This document shows, piece after piece, positions 1 through 9,198 of a stretch of DNA of 64,000 bases. This DNA comes from Halanaerobium sp964649895. GTDB taxonomy: Bacteria > Bacillota > Halanaerobiia > Halanaerobiales > Halanaerobiaceae. A program made the translations under genes and the position numbers. Position 1 is the stretch's first letter, and every line of letters starts with the position of its first letter. Location: contig CAZYRX010000003.1 in NCBI GenBank assembly GCA_964649895.1, forward strand, positions 1 to 64,000, read 5' to 3'. The notes below the pieces were generated by a model that saw only the letters and a program-made list of their open reading frames with translations, had not been told where the DNA came from and did not search any database.

Positions 1-1302
1 GTTTTGATAGCTTTCTTCCATTTTTCCTTCACCGGACTTTAGAAGGGCATATTTTGTCAATAGAGGTCCAAATACTTCAGTAATTGCAGCAGTTAAAAGT
101 AGAGTGTTGAAAATCAACAATCCGACCTCAGGACCTTCAACATATTGTTTTTGAACCGAATATGCCAGAGCTATTGCAACTCCACTCTGCGGAAGCAGTC
201 CAAGTCCTATATATTTTTTAACAGCATCTGGTGCTCCAGAGATTCTAGCTGCAAATGTTGACCCTCCTATTTTCCCTATTAGTCTTGCTGTCAGATAAAC
301 AAAAGCTACAAGCAGAAATGCCCAGGATCCCATTTCGGAAAATCTTATTTCAGTACCAGCAATAATGAAAAACATAGCATAAAGTGGTATTGTAAGTGTA
401 TCCAGATAATCTGAGATTTGGAGATTTTTTACAGCAAAGTTTCTTACAGCAAAACCAACAGCTAAATTTGCAATCAAAGGAGAAAAGTCTAAATATATTG
501 CTGCTGCAGAACTAAGTACAATTGAAGTTATGATCAACAGTATCTTCTTAGTCTTATCAGTGTATTTAGTAATTAAATATTGAGCAATATAACCTACAGC
601 TAAACCAATAATTATCGCACCAAATATTTCCATAAGGGGGGTCAAAAATACTTCTTTATAATGTATTACCCCTCCCCCTTTAAAACGAAGATAAGCAATT
701 GGATTAATTAAACTGAAGATGATTAAAGCTGCCGCATCATCAAGACCTACTACAGCCATTATAGTTGAAGTAAGTGGTCCTTCTGCATTATACTCGCGAA
801 GTACCATTACAGTAGCGGCCGGTGCAGTCGCAGATGCAATCGCTCCAAAAAGAAGTGCCATATAAAGCGGCTTGCCAATCAAATACATTGCTAATGTTAC
901 AACTCCGAATGCAGCAGTTGCCTCAAAAATAACAATATAAAATATACTTTTACCAAGCCTTTTAATAGTTTTGATCGAAAGTTCACTACCGATTGTAAAT
1001 GCAATAAAAGCAAGAGCTATTTGTGTTATGTAGTCTAAATTACTAAGCATAAATGTATATAAATTCTTCAGCTCATTATCTACAAAAGGAAGTAATGAAA
1101 CAATATCTGGACTTAATAAAATACCCAGAAAAACATAACCAACAACAATTGGTATATGGTGTTTTTTTGCAAGTAATACTGTTAAAAAAGCAAAAAGTAA
1201 AAATCCAGCAATTAAATATATTTCATTATTAACTAAATTATTCGATACTATAAACTCTTCTAATTCCTTTATTTTTATTGAAAATGTTTCAAGTTCTGTC
1301 AT
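1..1302 (-). CDS. Cation:proton antiporter, CPA2 family (3' end outside window)
   Basis: An open frame starts at an ATG behind an AAAAGGGG ribosome site and stays open for 434 codons to the window edge, so the C-terminus is missing. The product is highly hydrophobic with about a dozen membrane segments. A segment near residues 160-175 (SATAPAATVMVLREY) precedes VGLDDAAALI with adjacent Asp188 and Asp189, the place where CPA2 exchangers carry their ion-binding acid(s); two Asp are typical of electrogenic Na+/H+ types (family knowledge). A role in Na+ or K+ export against H+ is inferred. It lies 18 nt after the CBS-domain gene and is probably its cotranscribed partner. CPA2 assignment is firm; the ion is not known. 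Confidence 0.85.
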   Translation of the reverse strand, partial: MTELETFSIKIKELEEFIVSNNLVNNEIYLIAGFLLFAFLTVLLAKKHHIPIVVGYVFLGILLSPDIVSLLPFVDNELKNLYTFMLSNLDYITQIALAFIAFTIGSELSIKTIKRLGKSIFYIVIFEATAAFGVVTLAMYLIGKPLYMALLFGAIASATAPAATVMVLREYNAEGPLTSTIMAVVGLDDAAALIIFSLINPIAYLRFKGGGVIHYKEVFLTPLMEIFGAIIIGLAVGYIAQYLITKYTDKTKKILLIITSIVLSSAAAIYLDFSPLIANLAVGFAVRNFAVKNLQISDYLDTLTIPLYAMFFIIAGTEIRFSEMGSWAFLLVAFVYLTARLIGKIGGSTFAARISGAPDAVKKYIGLGLLPQSGVAIALAYSVQKQYVEGPEVGLLIFNTLLLTAAITEVFGPLLTKYALLKSGEGKMEESYQN

Positions 1303-1320
1303 AATAATACCCCTTTTCGC

Positions 1321-1782
1321 TTATGCCGGATGATTTTCTGCTTCATCAAGTAGATAATGGAGCAGATGTGACCGCTCAATATATCCTCTTAAATATCCTT
1401 TTTCATTCACCACAAAAAGAAGCGATTCTTTGTTGTTGAGCATTATATCAGCTACTTTTTTCATGTTCGCATTTTCCTGAACTGCATCTCTGTTCCTCAG
1501 CATATATTTGTCAACGGTTTCATCTTTTACTGATTTTAGATTCTCCACAGCTTCATTTACCTCATAAAAAATCCTGCTGGAATCTAGAAAGCCAAAACTC
1601 TCTGGAATAATATTTTTTAGTATATTGTTGCTGTAAATTGTGCCGATAAATCTATTCTGATGGTCAACTACAGGCAGTACCGATAACTCTGCTCTGTACA
1701 TGATTACTATTGTTTTTTTAATGCTGTCATCAGGTGTAACAGAACTCATTGTGCCGATCATATAATCTCTTACTAAACTCAA
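1321..1782 (-). CDS. CBS-domain pair protein
   Basis: This 153-residue protein is little more than two CBS domains (about residues 1-60 and 88-150), the Bateman module that binds adenine nucleotides in other proteins. No catalytic domain is attached. The start is TTG: the site GGAGGTGGAG is embedded in the last codons of the upstream PfkB-like gene, whose stop lies 1 base before this start, so translation is probably coupled. The antiporter gene follows at once, which suggests this protein is a soluble energy-state sensor for the transporter; that role is inferred from position only. Confidence 0.82.
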   Translation of the reverse strand: MSLVRDYMIGTMSSVTPDDSIKKTIVIMYRAELSVLPVVDHQNRFIGTIYSNNILKNIIPESFGFLDSSRIFYEVNEAVENLKSVKDETVDKYMLRNRDAVQENANMKKVADIMLNNKESLLFVVNEKGYLRGYIERSHLLHYLLDEAENHPA

Positions 1783-1783
1783 G

Positions 1784-2737
1784 CTACTCCACCTCCAACT
1801 TTTCTATTTTCAGTCTTTCAAGACACTTACTGTAGCTCTCTCTATCCTCTAAGTAGATTTCTCTGTTTTCTGAAACCCAAAGTGCTGCAGCTCCCCCATG
1901 ATGGTTTGCTTTTATAAAGTCGAATCCATTTTTGAAAACATAGTCTAAAAACCCTGCATTATAAGCATCACTTGCACCAAGCCAGTTGATGATACAGTAA
2001 TCTTTGGGAGTCAATTGATAAACATCGCCCTTTTTATCAAAAAGTAATCTATCACAGTGGAATGGAATCATTACATTTTCTGCTCCTAACTCCTGCATCT
2101 TCCTACCTGCTGCAATATAATCTTCTTTGTCTTTAATATCCATATCACAGATTGTTTTGTGATGTTTAAAATATGGTGCTACAAATTCCGGTTCTGCCTC
2201 AAGTGCAAGTTTTAAAGCTTCTCCACTTGCCTGCAGATAGACCTTTTTTCCCTTATCATGAGCTATATTTATCAGTCTCTGATAAATATCGAAATCAACA
2301 CCTTCGGGAATCGACCCGGCCATTAAAATATATTCACTTTCTGCAATTGCCCTTTTAAAGCGGATAATAAGTTCGTTTACCTCCGTTTTTTCTACTCTGA
2401 AGGTATAATCATTGTACTGGGTATATGTTACCGGGTTTTTACCGATTATCTTTATGTTATTCCTTATTTCACTGTCTGTATGAATATAATTACATATAAC
2501 TCGATAGTCCTGAACCATCTTCTCAAAAAACAATCCCTGCTTACCACCTGTAAAACCTATATTCTGAACATCACTGTAGCCTAAGTTCTTAAAATTAATT
2601 GCACTGAGTAATCCCTTACCACCAGGATATATTTTGAGATCATCATCATTATAAATAAACTGATCATGCATTACTTCATGACTGTCCACAAAATATTCTC
2701 TGTCAATAGAAGGATTTAAAGTTACTGTTGTAATCAA
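1784..2737 (-). CDS. PfkB-family sugar kinase, 1-phosphofructokinase-like
   Basis: The N-terminus reads TVTLNPSIDREYF, the hallmark opening of 1-phosphofructokinase and tagatose-6-phosphate kinase, and YPGGKGLLSA is the substrate-binding GGKG segment. Near the C-terminus the usual GAGD catalytic motif is GASDAYNAGF; the catalytic Asp is kept but the second Gly is Ser. I place the start at TTG 2737, giving the normal N-terminus MITTVTLNP behind AGGTGGTGA, rather than at the GTG codons inside that site (321-residue version). No PTS genes are adjacent, so the phosphorylated substrate is unknown. It heads a unit with a CBS protein and an antiporter. Confidence 0.75.
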   Translation of the reverse strand: MITTVTLNPSIDREYFVDSHEVMHDQFIYNDDDLKIYPGGKGLLSAINFKNLGYSDVQNIGFTGGKQGLFFEKMVQDYRVICNYIHTDSEIRNNIKIIGKNPVTYTQYNDYTFRVEKTEVNELIIRFKRAIAESEYILMAGSIPEGVDFDIYQRLINIAHDKGKKVYLQASGEALKLALEAEPEFVAPYFKHHKTICDMDIKDKEDYIAAGRKMQELGAENVMIPFHCDRLLFDKKGDVYQLTPKDYCIINWLGASDAYNAGFLDYVFKNGFDFIKANHHGGAAALWVSENREIYLEDRESYSKCLERLKIEKLEVE

Positions 2738-2776
2738 TATCTTCACCACCTGTAAGATTTTAGTAAGTAATTAAAA

Positions 2777-2803
2777 CAAAAAACCGCTGAAAAATATCAG
2801 CGG
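2777..2803 (-). terminator. Rho-independent terminator after murA
   Basis: On the minus strand CCGCTGA / TCAGCGG form a 7-bp stem with a 6-nt loop, followed by a T-rich run. It starts 9 nt after the murA stop, so murA and the downstream PfkB-like gene are probably separate units. Confidence 0.85.
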
Positions 2804-2811
2804 CAGGTTTA

Positions 2812-4062
2812 CTAATCAGATACTTTTTTTATTCTTGCTCCAACTGCTTGAAGCTTTTTGTCTATGTTTTCATAGCCGCGCTCTACATGATAGATATCTC
2901 GTACTTCTGTTTTTCCTTCAGCAGCCAGTCCGGCGAGTATAAGTGCAGCTCCTGCCCTTAGATCTGTAGCTTTTACTTCAGCGCCAGTTAAGCGGCCTGG
3001 TTTTATGAGAGCACTGTGGCCGTCTATTTTTATCTCTGCTCCCATTCTTTTAAGTTCATCTACATGCATAAAGCGATTTTCCCAGACAGTCTCAATGATT
3101 AAGCTGGTTCCATCTGCCTGTGTTAAAAGAGCCATCATCTGTGACTGCATATCTGTTGGGAAACCTGGATATGGTAAAGTTTTCACATCAACGGTTTTTA
3201 ATTCTCCATTTGCCTTTACCCTTACTCCAGAAATGTCTTCCTCGACTACTATTCCCATCTCATGCATTTTTGCTATCAAAGGTTTGACATGTTCTGTAAG
3301 TACATTTCGCACAAAAATATTACCACCAGTAATAGCGGCAGCGATCATATAAGTACCGGCTTCGATACGGTCAGGTATGATGCGGTGTTCTACACCATGC
3401 ATTTCTTTGACACCTTCTATTTTTATCACATCTGTACCTACACCTTTTATATTTGCTCCCATTACTGTTAAAAAGTTTGCCAAATCAACAATTTCTGGTT
3501 CACGAGCTGCATTTTCTATTATTGTCTTACCTTCTGCACGACTGGCAGCTATCATGATATTAATTGTAGCACCAACACTTGGATAATCTAAGTAGATTTC
3601 TGCACCTTTTAATTTATCTGCTTTTACATCTACAACTCCATGGTCTAAGTTTACTTCTGCTCCCAGAGCTCTAAAGCCTTTTAAATGGAGGTCTATGGGC
3701 CTATTACCTATATTGCACCCTCCAGGTAAAGTCGTCCTTGCTTCTCCTTCTTTTGCCAGCATAACACCTAATATATAATATGAAGCTCTTAATTTTCTTG
3801 CGAGTTCATGATCTGCTTCAGTTTTATTTACTGCAGTTGGATCAATAATTAATTTATGTCCATCTCTTTTTACATCTGCCCCCATATCTCTAATTATACT
3901 GCAGAGATTTGTTACATCTCTTAGTTTTGGAATATCTTCTAAAACAATTTTTGAATCTGCTAATAAGGATGAAGCAATTATTGGTAATGCTGCATTTTTT
4001 GCTCCTCCTACTTTAATTTCCCCTTTAAGTGGTCTTTGTCCTTCAATTAAAAATTTTCCCAC
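2812..4062 (-). CDS. murA: UDP-N-acetylglucosamine 1-carboxyvinyltransferase MurA
   Basis: MurA transfers enolpyruvate from PEP to UDP-GlcNAc, the first committed step of peptidoglycan synthesis in the cytoplasm. The N-terminus has GGAKNAALP (substrate Lys and Asn), and the catalytic Cys lies in GGCNIGNRPIDLH (residue 116 with the start used here), so the protein should be fosfomycin-sensitive in type. I chose GTG at 4062 behind AAAGGGG rather than the longer frame, which adds 17 residues with no counterpart in the family. The length of 416 is normal. It lies just past the atp operon, as in Bacillus. Confidence 0.95.
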   Translation of the reverse strand: MGKFLIEGQRPLKGEIKVGGAKNAALPIIASSLLADSKIVLEDIPKLRDVTNLCSIIRDMGADVKRDGHKLIIDPTAVNKTEADHELARKLRASYYILGVMLAKEGEARTTLPGGCNIGNRPIDLHLKGFRALGAEVNLDHGVVDVKADKLKGAEIYLDYPSVGATINIMIAASRAEGKTIIENAAREPEIVDLANFLTVMGANIKGVGTDVIKIEGVKEMHGVEHRIIPDRIEAGTYMIAAAITGGNIFVRNVLTEHVKPLIAKMHEMGIVVEEDISGVRVKANGELKTVDVKTLPYPGFPTDMQSQMMALLTQADGTSLIIETVWENRFMHVDELKRMGAEIKIDGHSALIKPGRLTGAEVKATDLRAGAALILAGLAAEGKTEVRDIYHVERGYENIDKKLQAVGARIKKVSD

Positions 4063-4135
4063 CTCTAAAAGCCCCTTTCTAAATTTTGCCTTTAAAGGCC
4101 GCATCAAATACATTCATCATAATAATTAATGATAT

Positions 4136-4699
4136 CTAATCTTTAAGGCAGCCTACACAGCCTGTACCTGTTAATTTATCAAATATACCGATTTTTTTAT
4201 AATTTACTTCTTCTTCCGGTGCTTTTTCCATTAATTCTTTCCAACAATCATCACATAATTTCTTTCCTGCATTCTTTATAATATTATCAGATAAGCCCCT
4301 GCTTTGCAACTTTTCTTCCCGGTCTATTATTCTGCCAAATTGTTCATCTACAGCGCTATTACCAACAATTTCTAAAGCTACATTTCCACGGAATTCAGGC
4401 GAGTTTTTTCTTGTAAATTTCACACCTGCACTGCGGGCCCATTTTTTATATTTTTCTGTATCAGATTTGGGAATATCTCCCCTTATTATCAATTTATCAG
4501 CTTCTTTATGCTCTAATAATTCTTTAATTTCAGGATAAACTGCTTTATCTTTTACCTGTTCTTTATCAAGGTAGGCAATTACTCTTTCTTCAAATTCACC
4601 AAGAAAGCGATTTTTTTCAGCTTTTTTAATATCTTTAGATCCAAAAGCTCCTTCTCGAGCTGTTTTTTCTAATTTGCTTTCTCCATTTTTATTATTCAT
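4136..4699 (-). CDS. YueI-like (DUF1694) protein with C-terminal Cys extension
   Basis: Residues about 10-120 match the general pattern of the small Firmicute YueI/DUF1694 family (EGAFGSKD, NRFLGEFEERV, VYPEIKELL, ADKLIIRGDIP), whose function is not established. After this comes an extra stretch of some 65 residues ending in CDDC and CVGC, which could bind a metal or form disulfides; this extension is absent from the short Bacillus type as I remember it. The ATG has an AAGGAGG site. It lies between the atp terminator and murA, and the gap to murA is short enough for cotranscription. Confidence 0.7.
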   Translation of the reverse strand: MNNKNGESKLEKTAREGAFGSKDIKKAEKNRFLGEFEERVIAYLDKEQVKDKAVYPEIKELLEHKEADKLIIRGDIPKSDTEKYKKWARSAGVKFTRKNSPEFRGNVALEIVGNSAVDEQFGRIIDREEKLQSRGLSDNIIKNAGKKLCDDCWKELMEKAPEEEVNYKKIGIFDKLTGTGCVGCLKD

Positions 4700-4763
4700 A
4701 AATTACATACCTCCTTCTTTTATTTTATCACTTTAAAAGGGAATAATAAAGATTATTAGAAAT

Positions 4764-4789
4764 TAAAAAAAAGGCCCCGAAGGGCCTTT
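4764..4789 (-). terminator. Strong terminator of the atp operon
   Basis: AAAGGCCC-TTCG-GGGCCTTT followed by a run of T on the minus strand. It is an 8-bp stem closed by a UUCG tetraloop, 22 nt after the atpC stop. Confidence 0.93.
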
Positions 4790-4810
4790 GAATTATTATT
4801 CTTATAAAAT

Positions 4811-5242
4811 TTATAGTCTGTCATAGCCGTGATCATGATGTCCGGCTGCTTTGAGCCGAGATACTGCTCTATCATATGCAGCTTCTGCTCTGGCAAATTC
4901 AACCTGATCACTTGTTTTTTCCATTTTTTCTTTTGCTCTTTCCTTGGCAGCTTCTGCCCTCTCTATATCTATCATATCAGGCAGTTCTGCAGTCCTTACA
5001 ACAAGACTGATGCGCTCAGGAAGAACTTCCATGAATCCATCACTAATGGCTATTTCTGTTTCTTCTCCATTATTCATTATTCTAACTATACCAATTGACA
5101 TACCAGTTACAAGTGGAGCATGTTTTGGTAAAATACCTATTAGACCATCCATTGCCGGTCCTTCTAGCATGTCGATTTTACCACTATAAACCGATTCTTC
5201 TGGTGTAACTACATCCAGCTGAATTTTATCTTTTTCAGCCAT
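4811..5242 (-). CDS. atpC: F1Fo ATP synthase epsilon subunit
   Basis: This is the epsilon subunit of the central stalk, which couples rotor to F1 and can inhibit ATP hydrolysis. The N-terminal beta sandwich (residues about 5-88: VVTPEESVYSG, GPAMDGLIGILPKHAPLV) and the two-helix C-terminal arm (about 90-135) are both present. The length of 143 is slightly above the usual 130-135 because of a His/Asp-rich tail. It is the last gene of the operon, 3 nt after atpD, with GGAAGGTG as ribosome site, and is followed by the operon terminator. Confidence 0.96.
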   Translation of the reverse strand: MAEKDKIQLDVVTPEESVYSGKIDMLEGPAMDGLIGILPKHAPLVTGMSIGIVRIMNNGEETEIAISDGFMEVLPERISLVVRTAELPDMIDIERAEAAKERAKEKMEKTSDQVEFARAEAAYDRAVSRLKAAGHHDHGYDRL

Positions 5243-5245
5243 TGG

Positions 5246-6658
5246 TTATTCACCTTCCTCCAGGCGTTTTGCTTTTTCTACTGCATCATCTATGGTACCT
5301 ACCATGTAGAATGCTTCTTCAGGTAGATCATCATAGCGTCCTTCTAAGATGCCTTTGAAACCTCTAATGGTTTCTTCAATCTCAACATATTTACCGGGAG
5401 TACCTGTAAACTGTTCAGCAACAAAGAACGGCTGAGATAAGAATCTCTCAATTCTTCTTGCTCTGTTTACGACAATTTTATCTTCTTCAGAAAGCTCATC
5501 CATACCAAGAATAGCAATAATATCCTGTAGATCTTTGTATTCCTGAAGGATTTCCTGAACCTGACGAGCTACATTATAATGTTCTTCACCAATAATGCGG
5601 GGATCAAGTATATTAGATGTTGAATCAAGTGGATCAACAGCTGGATAAATACCTTTTTCCACAATATCTCTTGATAATACAGTTGTAGCATCAAGGTGAG
5701 CAAATGTTGTAGCAGGAGCAGGGTCAGTCAGGTCATCTGCAGGTACATAAACGGCCTGTACAGATGTGATTGAACCTTTTTTAGTTGAAGTAATTCTTTC
5801 CTGCAGTGTACCAACATCATATGCAAGTGTTGGCTGATAACCAACAGCAGAAGGCATTCTACCTAATAAAGCAGAAACCTCTGAACCAGCCTGGATAAAG
5901 CGGAATATATTATCAATAAATAATAGTACATCCTGTCCAGCTTCATCACGGAAATATTCGGCCATCGTTAAGCCTGTTAGACCAACTCTCATTCTTGCTC
6001 CAGGCGGCTCATTCATCTGACCAAAAACCATGGCCACTTTGTCTAAAATATCTGCTTCCTGGAATTCCAGCCAGAGGTCATTACCCTCTCTGGTTCTTTC
6101 TCCTACACCGGAGAATACCGAATATCCACCGTGCTCTGTAGCTATGTTGTTAATTAATTCCTGAATAAGTACTGTTTTTCCAACACCAGCACCACCAAAT
6201 AATCCTACCTTACCACCACGTGTATATGGAGCAATAAGGTCAATTACTTTGATTCCTGTTTCAAAAAGTTCAGTTGATGTTTCCTGTTCTTCAAATTTTG
6301 GTGCCGGACGGTGAATAGGCATTCTTTCTTCTGTGCCTACTTCCCCACGATTATCTATAGTTTCACCAAGTACATTAAATACCCTTCCCAAAACAGCTTC
6401 TCCTACAGGAGCACTGATGGGATCATTCTGGTCAACAGCTTCCATACCGCGAACTAATCCATCTGTAGAAGACATGGCTACTGAACGAACCCGATTGTCT
6501 CCAAGCTGCTGCATAACTTCACAAGTTAAGTCTATTCCTGAATCTTCATTTTCTATTTTAATAGCATTGTAGATATTAGGTAATTTACCACCCGGAAATT
6601 CAATATCAACTACCGGACCGATTACCTGAACTACTCTACCAATGTTCTGGTCACTCAC
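5246..6658 (-). CDS. atpD: F1Fo ATP synthase beta subunit
   Basis: This is the catalytic subunit of F1. The P-loop GGAGVGKTVLIQEL, the Walker B strand VLLFIDNIFRF and the DELSEED sequence (DELSEEDK, where gamma contacts beta) are all visible. The length of 470 is standard. The start is GTG, 7 nt after GGAGG. It lies between atpG and atpC in the usual order. Nothing is missing from the catalytic set. Confidence 0.98.
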   Translation of the reverse strand: MSDQNIGRVVQVIGPVVDIEFPGGKLPNIYNAIKIENEDSGIDLTCEVMQQLGDNRVRSVAMSSTDGLVRGMEAVDQNDPISAPVGEAVLGRVFNVLGETIDNRGEVGTEERMPIHRPAPKFEEQETSTELFETGIKVIDLIAPYTRGGKVGLFGGAGVGKTVLIQELINNIATEHGGYSVFSGVGERTREGNDLWLEFQEADILDKVAMVFGQMNEPPGARMRVGLTGLTMAEYFRDEAGQDVLLFIDNIFRFIQAGSEVSALLGRMPSAVGYQPTLAYDVGTLQERITSTKKGSITSVQAVYVPADDLTDPAPATTFAHLDATTVLSRDIVEKGIYPAVDPLDSTSNILDPRIIGEEHYNVARQVQEILQEYKDLQDIIAILGMDELSEEDKIVVNRARRIERFLSQPFFVAEQFTGTPGKYVEIEETIRGFKGILEGRYDDLPEEAFYMVGTIDDAVEKAKRLEEGE

Positions 6659-6681
6659 TCATATTCCTCCTTTATAAAACT

Positions 6682-7611
6682 TTATTTAAGTGCCTCTGCT
6701 CCACCAACAATCTCAGTAATTTCTTTGGTGATTTCTGCTTGACGGGCTCTATTATACTGCAGTGTTAACTTTTCTATCATTTCTTTTGCATTCTCAGTAG
6801 CTGAGTCCATTGCAGTCATTCTTGCACCAAATTCACTTGCCTTTGATTCTAAAAGTGCGGAGTAAATTACATTAATCAAATACTGAGGAAGTATGTTATC
6901 AAATACTTCAGCTGGAGATGGTTCATATATATAATCAACATATTTTTTCTCGGCCGCTTTTTCTTCCTGTACTTCAGCCTCTTCTGTTTGTTCTTCTGCT
7001 GCAGTTTCATTTTTTTGAACAGCTTTCTCTGCAGTGTCAGTAAATTTCTCCACTGGTAAAAGCTGCATCTTTTTTATTTTTTGACTGATAGCAGAATTAA
7101 AATGTGTATAAATCATACTCACCTTATTAACATCTTCTGCAGTAAAATGATCTATAATCACATCAGCTATATCATTGGCAAATCCATAACCAGGATAATC
7201 ATCAAGCTGTACATATTCTGCCATGATATCTGCATTACGACGGCTGAAATAATCACGGGCTTTACGGCCCAGCACAATTAAAGAAACTTCTTCTTCGTTT
7301 TTCATAATTTCTTCAGTCATAGCAATTACTTTATTATTATAGGCTCCACAGAGTCCTCTATCACCAGTAATAGCGATTACTAGATGCCGTCCTTCTTCTC
7401 TTTCTGCGAGAAGAGGGTGCTCTTTTTCAGAGGTTCTTGTAAAAACTCCTCTGAGGACTTCTACGGTTTTGTTGAAAAAAGGTCTAGCTTCTTCTGCTCT
7501 ATCCTGAGCATTTTTCAGCTTAGCAGCAGCAACCATCTTCATGGCTCTTGTGATTTTCTGAGTATTTTTTACACTGCCTATCCTGCGCTGAATATCACGC
7601 ATATTCTGCAT
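6682..7611 (-). CDS. atpG: F1Fo ATP synthase gamma subunit
   Basis: This is the rotating shaft of F1. The N-terminal helix (RDIQRRIGSVKNTQKIT) and the C-terminal helix (LTLQYNRARQAEITKEI) that form the coiled coil are intact, as is GDRGLCGAYN. At 309 residues it exceeds the usual 285-290 because of a Glu/Ala/Lys-rich insertion at about 191-222 between the conserved LLPVEKF and YIYEPSP. The insertion is strongly acidic and probably a surface loop, in keeping with a halophile or a regulatory add-on (inference). It is 3 nt downstream of atpA. Confidence 0.97.
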   Translation of the reverse strand: MQNMRDIQRRIGSVKNTQKITRAMKMVAAAKLKNAQDRAEEARPFFNKTVEVLRGVFTRTSEKEHPLLAEREEGRHLVIAITGDRGLCGAYNNKVIAMTEEIMKNEEEVSLIVLGRKARDYFSRRNADIMAEYVQLDDYPGYGFANDIADVIIDHFTAEDVNKVSMIYTHFNSAISQKIKKMQLLPVEKFTDTAEKAVQKNETAAEEQTEEAEVQEEKAAEKKYVDYIYEPSPAEVFDNILPQYLINVIYSALLESKASEFGARMTAMDSATENAKEMIEKLTLQYNRARQAEITKEITEIVGGAEALK

Positions 7612-7613
7612 TA

Positions 7614-9197
7614 TTATTTCACCTCAGCTTCCTCTGCTTCGGTATCTTCTGCTTTTTCATCTTCCATATCGACAATACTCTGTTTTTTAACCTGGAACAT
7701 ATCTTTAAACTCTTTAACTTTCTCATCGAGCTTAGCTTTTAATTCATCAGATAATTTTTCACTTTCAGCAATTTCTTCTCCGATTTCTGGATAATTTGCA
7801 TCCAGAAATTCCAGATATTCTTCTTCAAAACGTCCTAAGTTGCTGACAGGTAAATCATCTAAGTGACCATTAACAACTGTATAGATTATTATTACCTGTT
7901 CTTCAACGGCCATTGGAGAATACTGATCCTGTTTAAGAATCTCAACGATTCTTTCTCCTCTTGCAAGTTTTCTCTGTGTGGCTTCATCTAAGTCTGAGCC
8001 GAACTGAGAGAAAGCTTCAAGTTCTCTATACTGGGAAAGGTCAAGTCTCAATGTACCAGCAACATCTTTCATAGCTTTAATCTGAGCATTACCACCAACA
8101 CGTGATACAGAAATACCCACATTAACAGCAGGTCTTACACCTGAGAAGAAAAGCTCACTCTCAAGATATATCTGTCCATCTGTAATGGAAATTACGTTGG
8201 TTGGAATATAAGCGGAAACATCTCCAGCCTGTGTTTCAATGATCGGTAAGGCTGTTAGTGAACCTCCACCAAGTTCATCATTCAATTTAGCTGCACGCTC
8301 TAAGAGACGAGAGTGTAGATAGAATACATCTCCAGGATAAGCTTCACGTCCAGGAGGTCTTCTTAAAAGAAGTGACATTGAACGATAAGCTACAGCATGT
8401 TTGGAAAGGTCATCATATATAACAAGTACATCTCTATCATCTTCGTACATAAAGTGCTCACCCATTGCACAACCTGCATATGGGGCAATATATCTAATCG
8501 GAGCTGGCTCACTAGCTGTAGCAGATACTACAATTGTGTAATCCATAGCTCCTTCTTCTTTTAATCTTTCTGTAAGCTGAGCTACAGTTGAGTTTTTCTG
8601 ACCGATAGCAACATAAATACAAATTACATCATTATCTTTCTGATTGATAATGGTATCAATACCAATTGCTGTTTTACCAGTCTGACGGTCACCGATAATT
8701 AACTCACGCTGGCCTCTACCAATTGGAGTCATAGAGTCAATAGATTTTAATCCTGTCTGAAGTGGTACTTCAACAGGTTGACGTTCTACAACACCGGGTG
8801 CTTCTGATTCAACAGGACGATATGTATCACTTTCAATTGCTCCTTTTCCATCAAGCGGCTGTCCTAATGGATTAACCACTCTTCCTAAAAGTGCATCTCC
8901 AACCGGAACTTCAACCACACGTCCGGTTCTCTTTACATCGTCACCTTCTTCTACCTTTGTTTCTTCGCCAAGTAAAACTACACCAATATTATCTTCTTCT
9001 AAGTTTAATGCCATTCCGTAAACTTCATTTGGAAACTCTAAAAGTTCACCTGACATTGCATCATTCAGTCCGTAGACATGAGCGATACCATCACCGATAT
9101 CTAATACAGTACCGACACCTACAGACTCTAACTTTTTTCCATAGTTATCTATTTCATTTTTAATAACTGAACTTATTTCTTCAGGTCTCAGTTTCAA
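7614..9197 (-). CDS. atpA: F1Fo ATP synthase alpha subunit
   Basis: This is the non-catalytic nucleotide-binding subunit of the F1 hexamer. The P-loop is GDRQTGKTAIGID, and the Arg finger region SVSRVGGNAQIKAMK is present. The 527 residues include an acidic tail (about 510-527, mainly Asp/Glu/Ala) beyond the usual end near 503. The start is TTG behind GGGGTGA, 2 nt after the atpH stop. Confidence 0.97.
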   Translation of the reverse strand: MKLRPEEISSVIKNEIDNYGKKLESVGVGTVLDIGDGIAHVYGLNDAMSGELLEFPNEVYGMALNLEEDNIGVVLLGEETKVEEGDDVKRTGRVVEVPVGDALLGRVVNPLGQPLDGKGAIESDTYRPVESEAPGVVERQPVEVPLQTGLKSIDSMTPIGRGQRELIIGDRQTGKTAIGIDTIINQKDNDVICIYVAIGQKNSTVAQLTERLKEEGAMDYTIVVSATASEPAPIRYIAPYAGCAMGEHFMYEDDRDVLVIYDDLSKHAVAYRSMSLLLRRPPGREAYPGDVFYLHSRLLERAAKLNDELGGGSLTALPIIETQAGDVSAYIPTNVISITDGQIYLESELFFSGVRPAVNVGISVSRVGGNAQIKAMKDVAGTLRLDLSQYRELEAFSQFGSDLDEATQRKLARGERIVEILKQDQYSPMAVEEQVIIIYTVVNGHLDDLPVSNLGRFEEEYLEFLDANYPEIGEEIAESEKLSDELKAKLDEKVKEFKDMFQVKKQSIVDMEDEKAEDTEAEEAEVK

Positions 9198-9198
9198 A

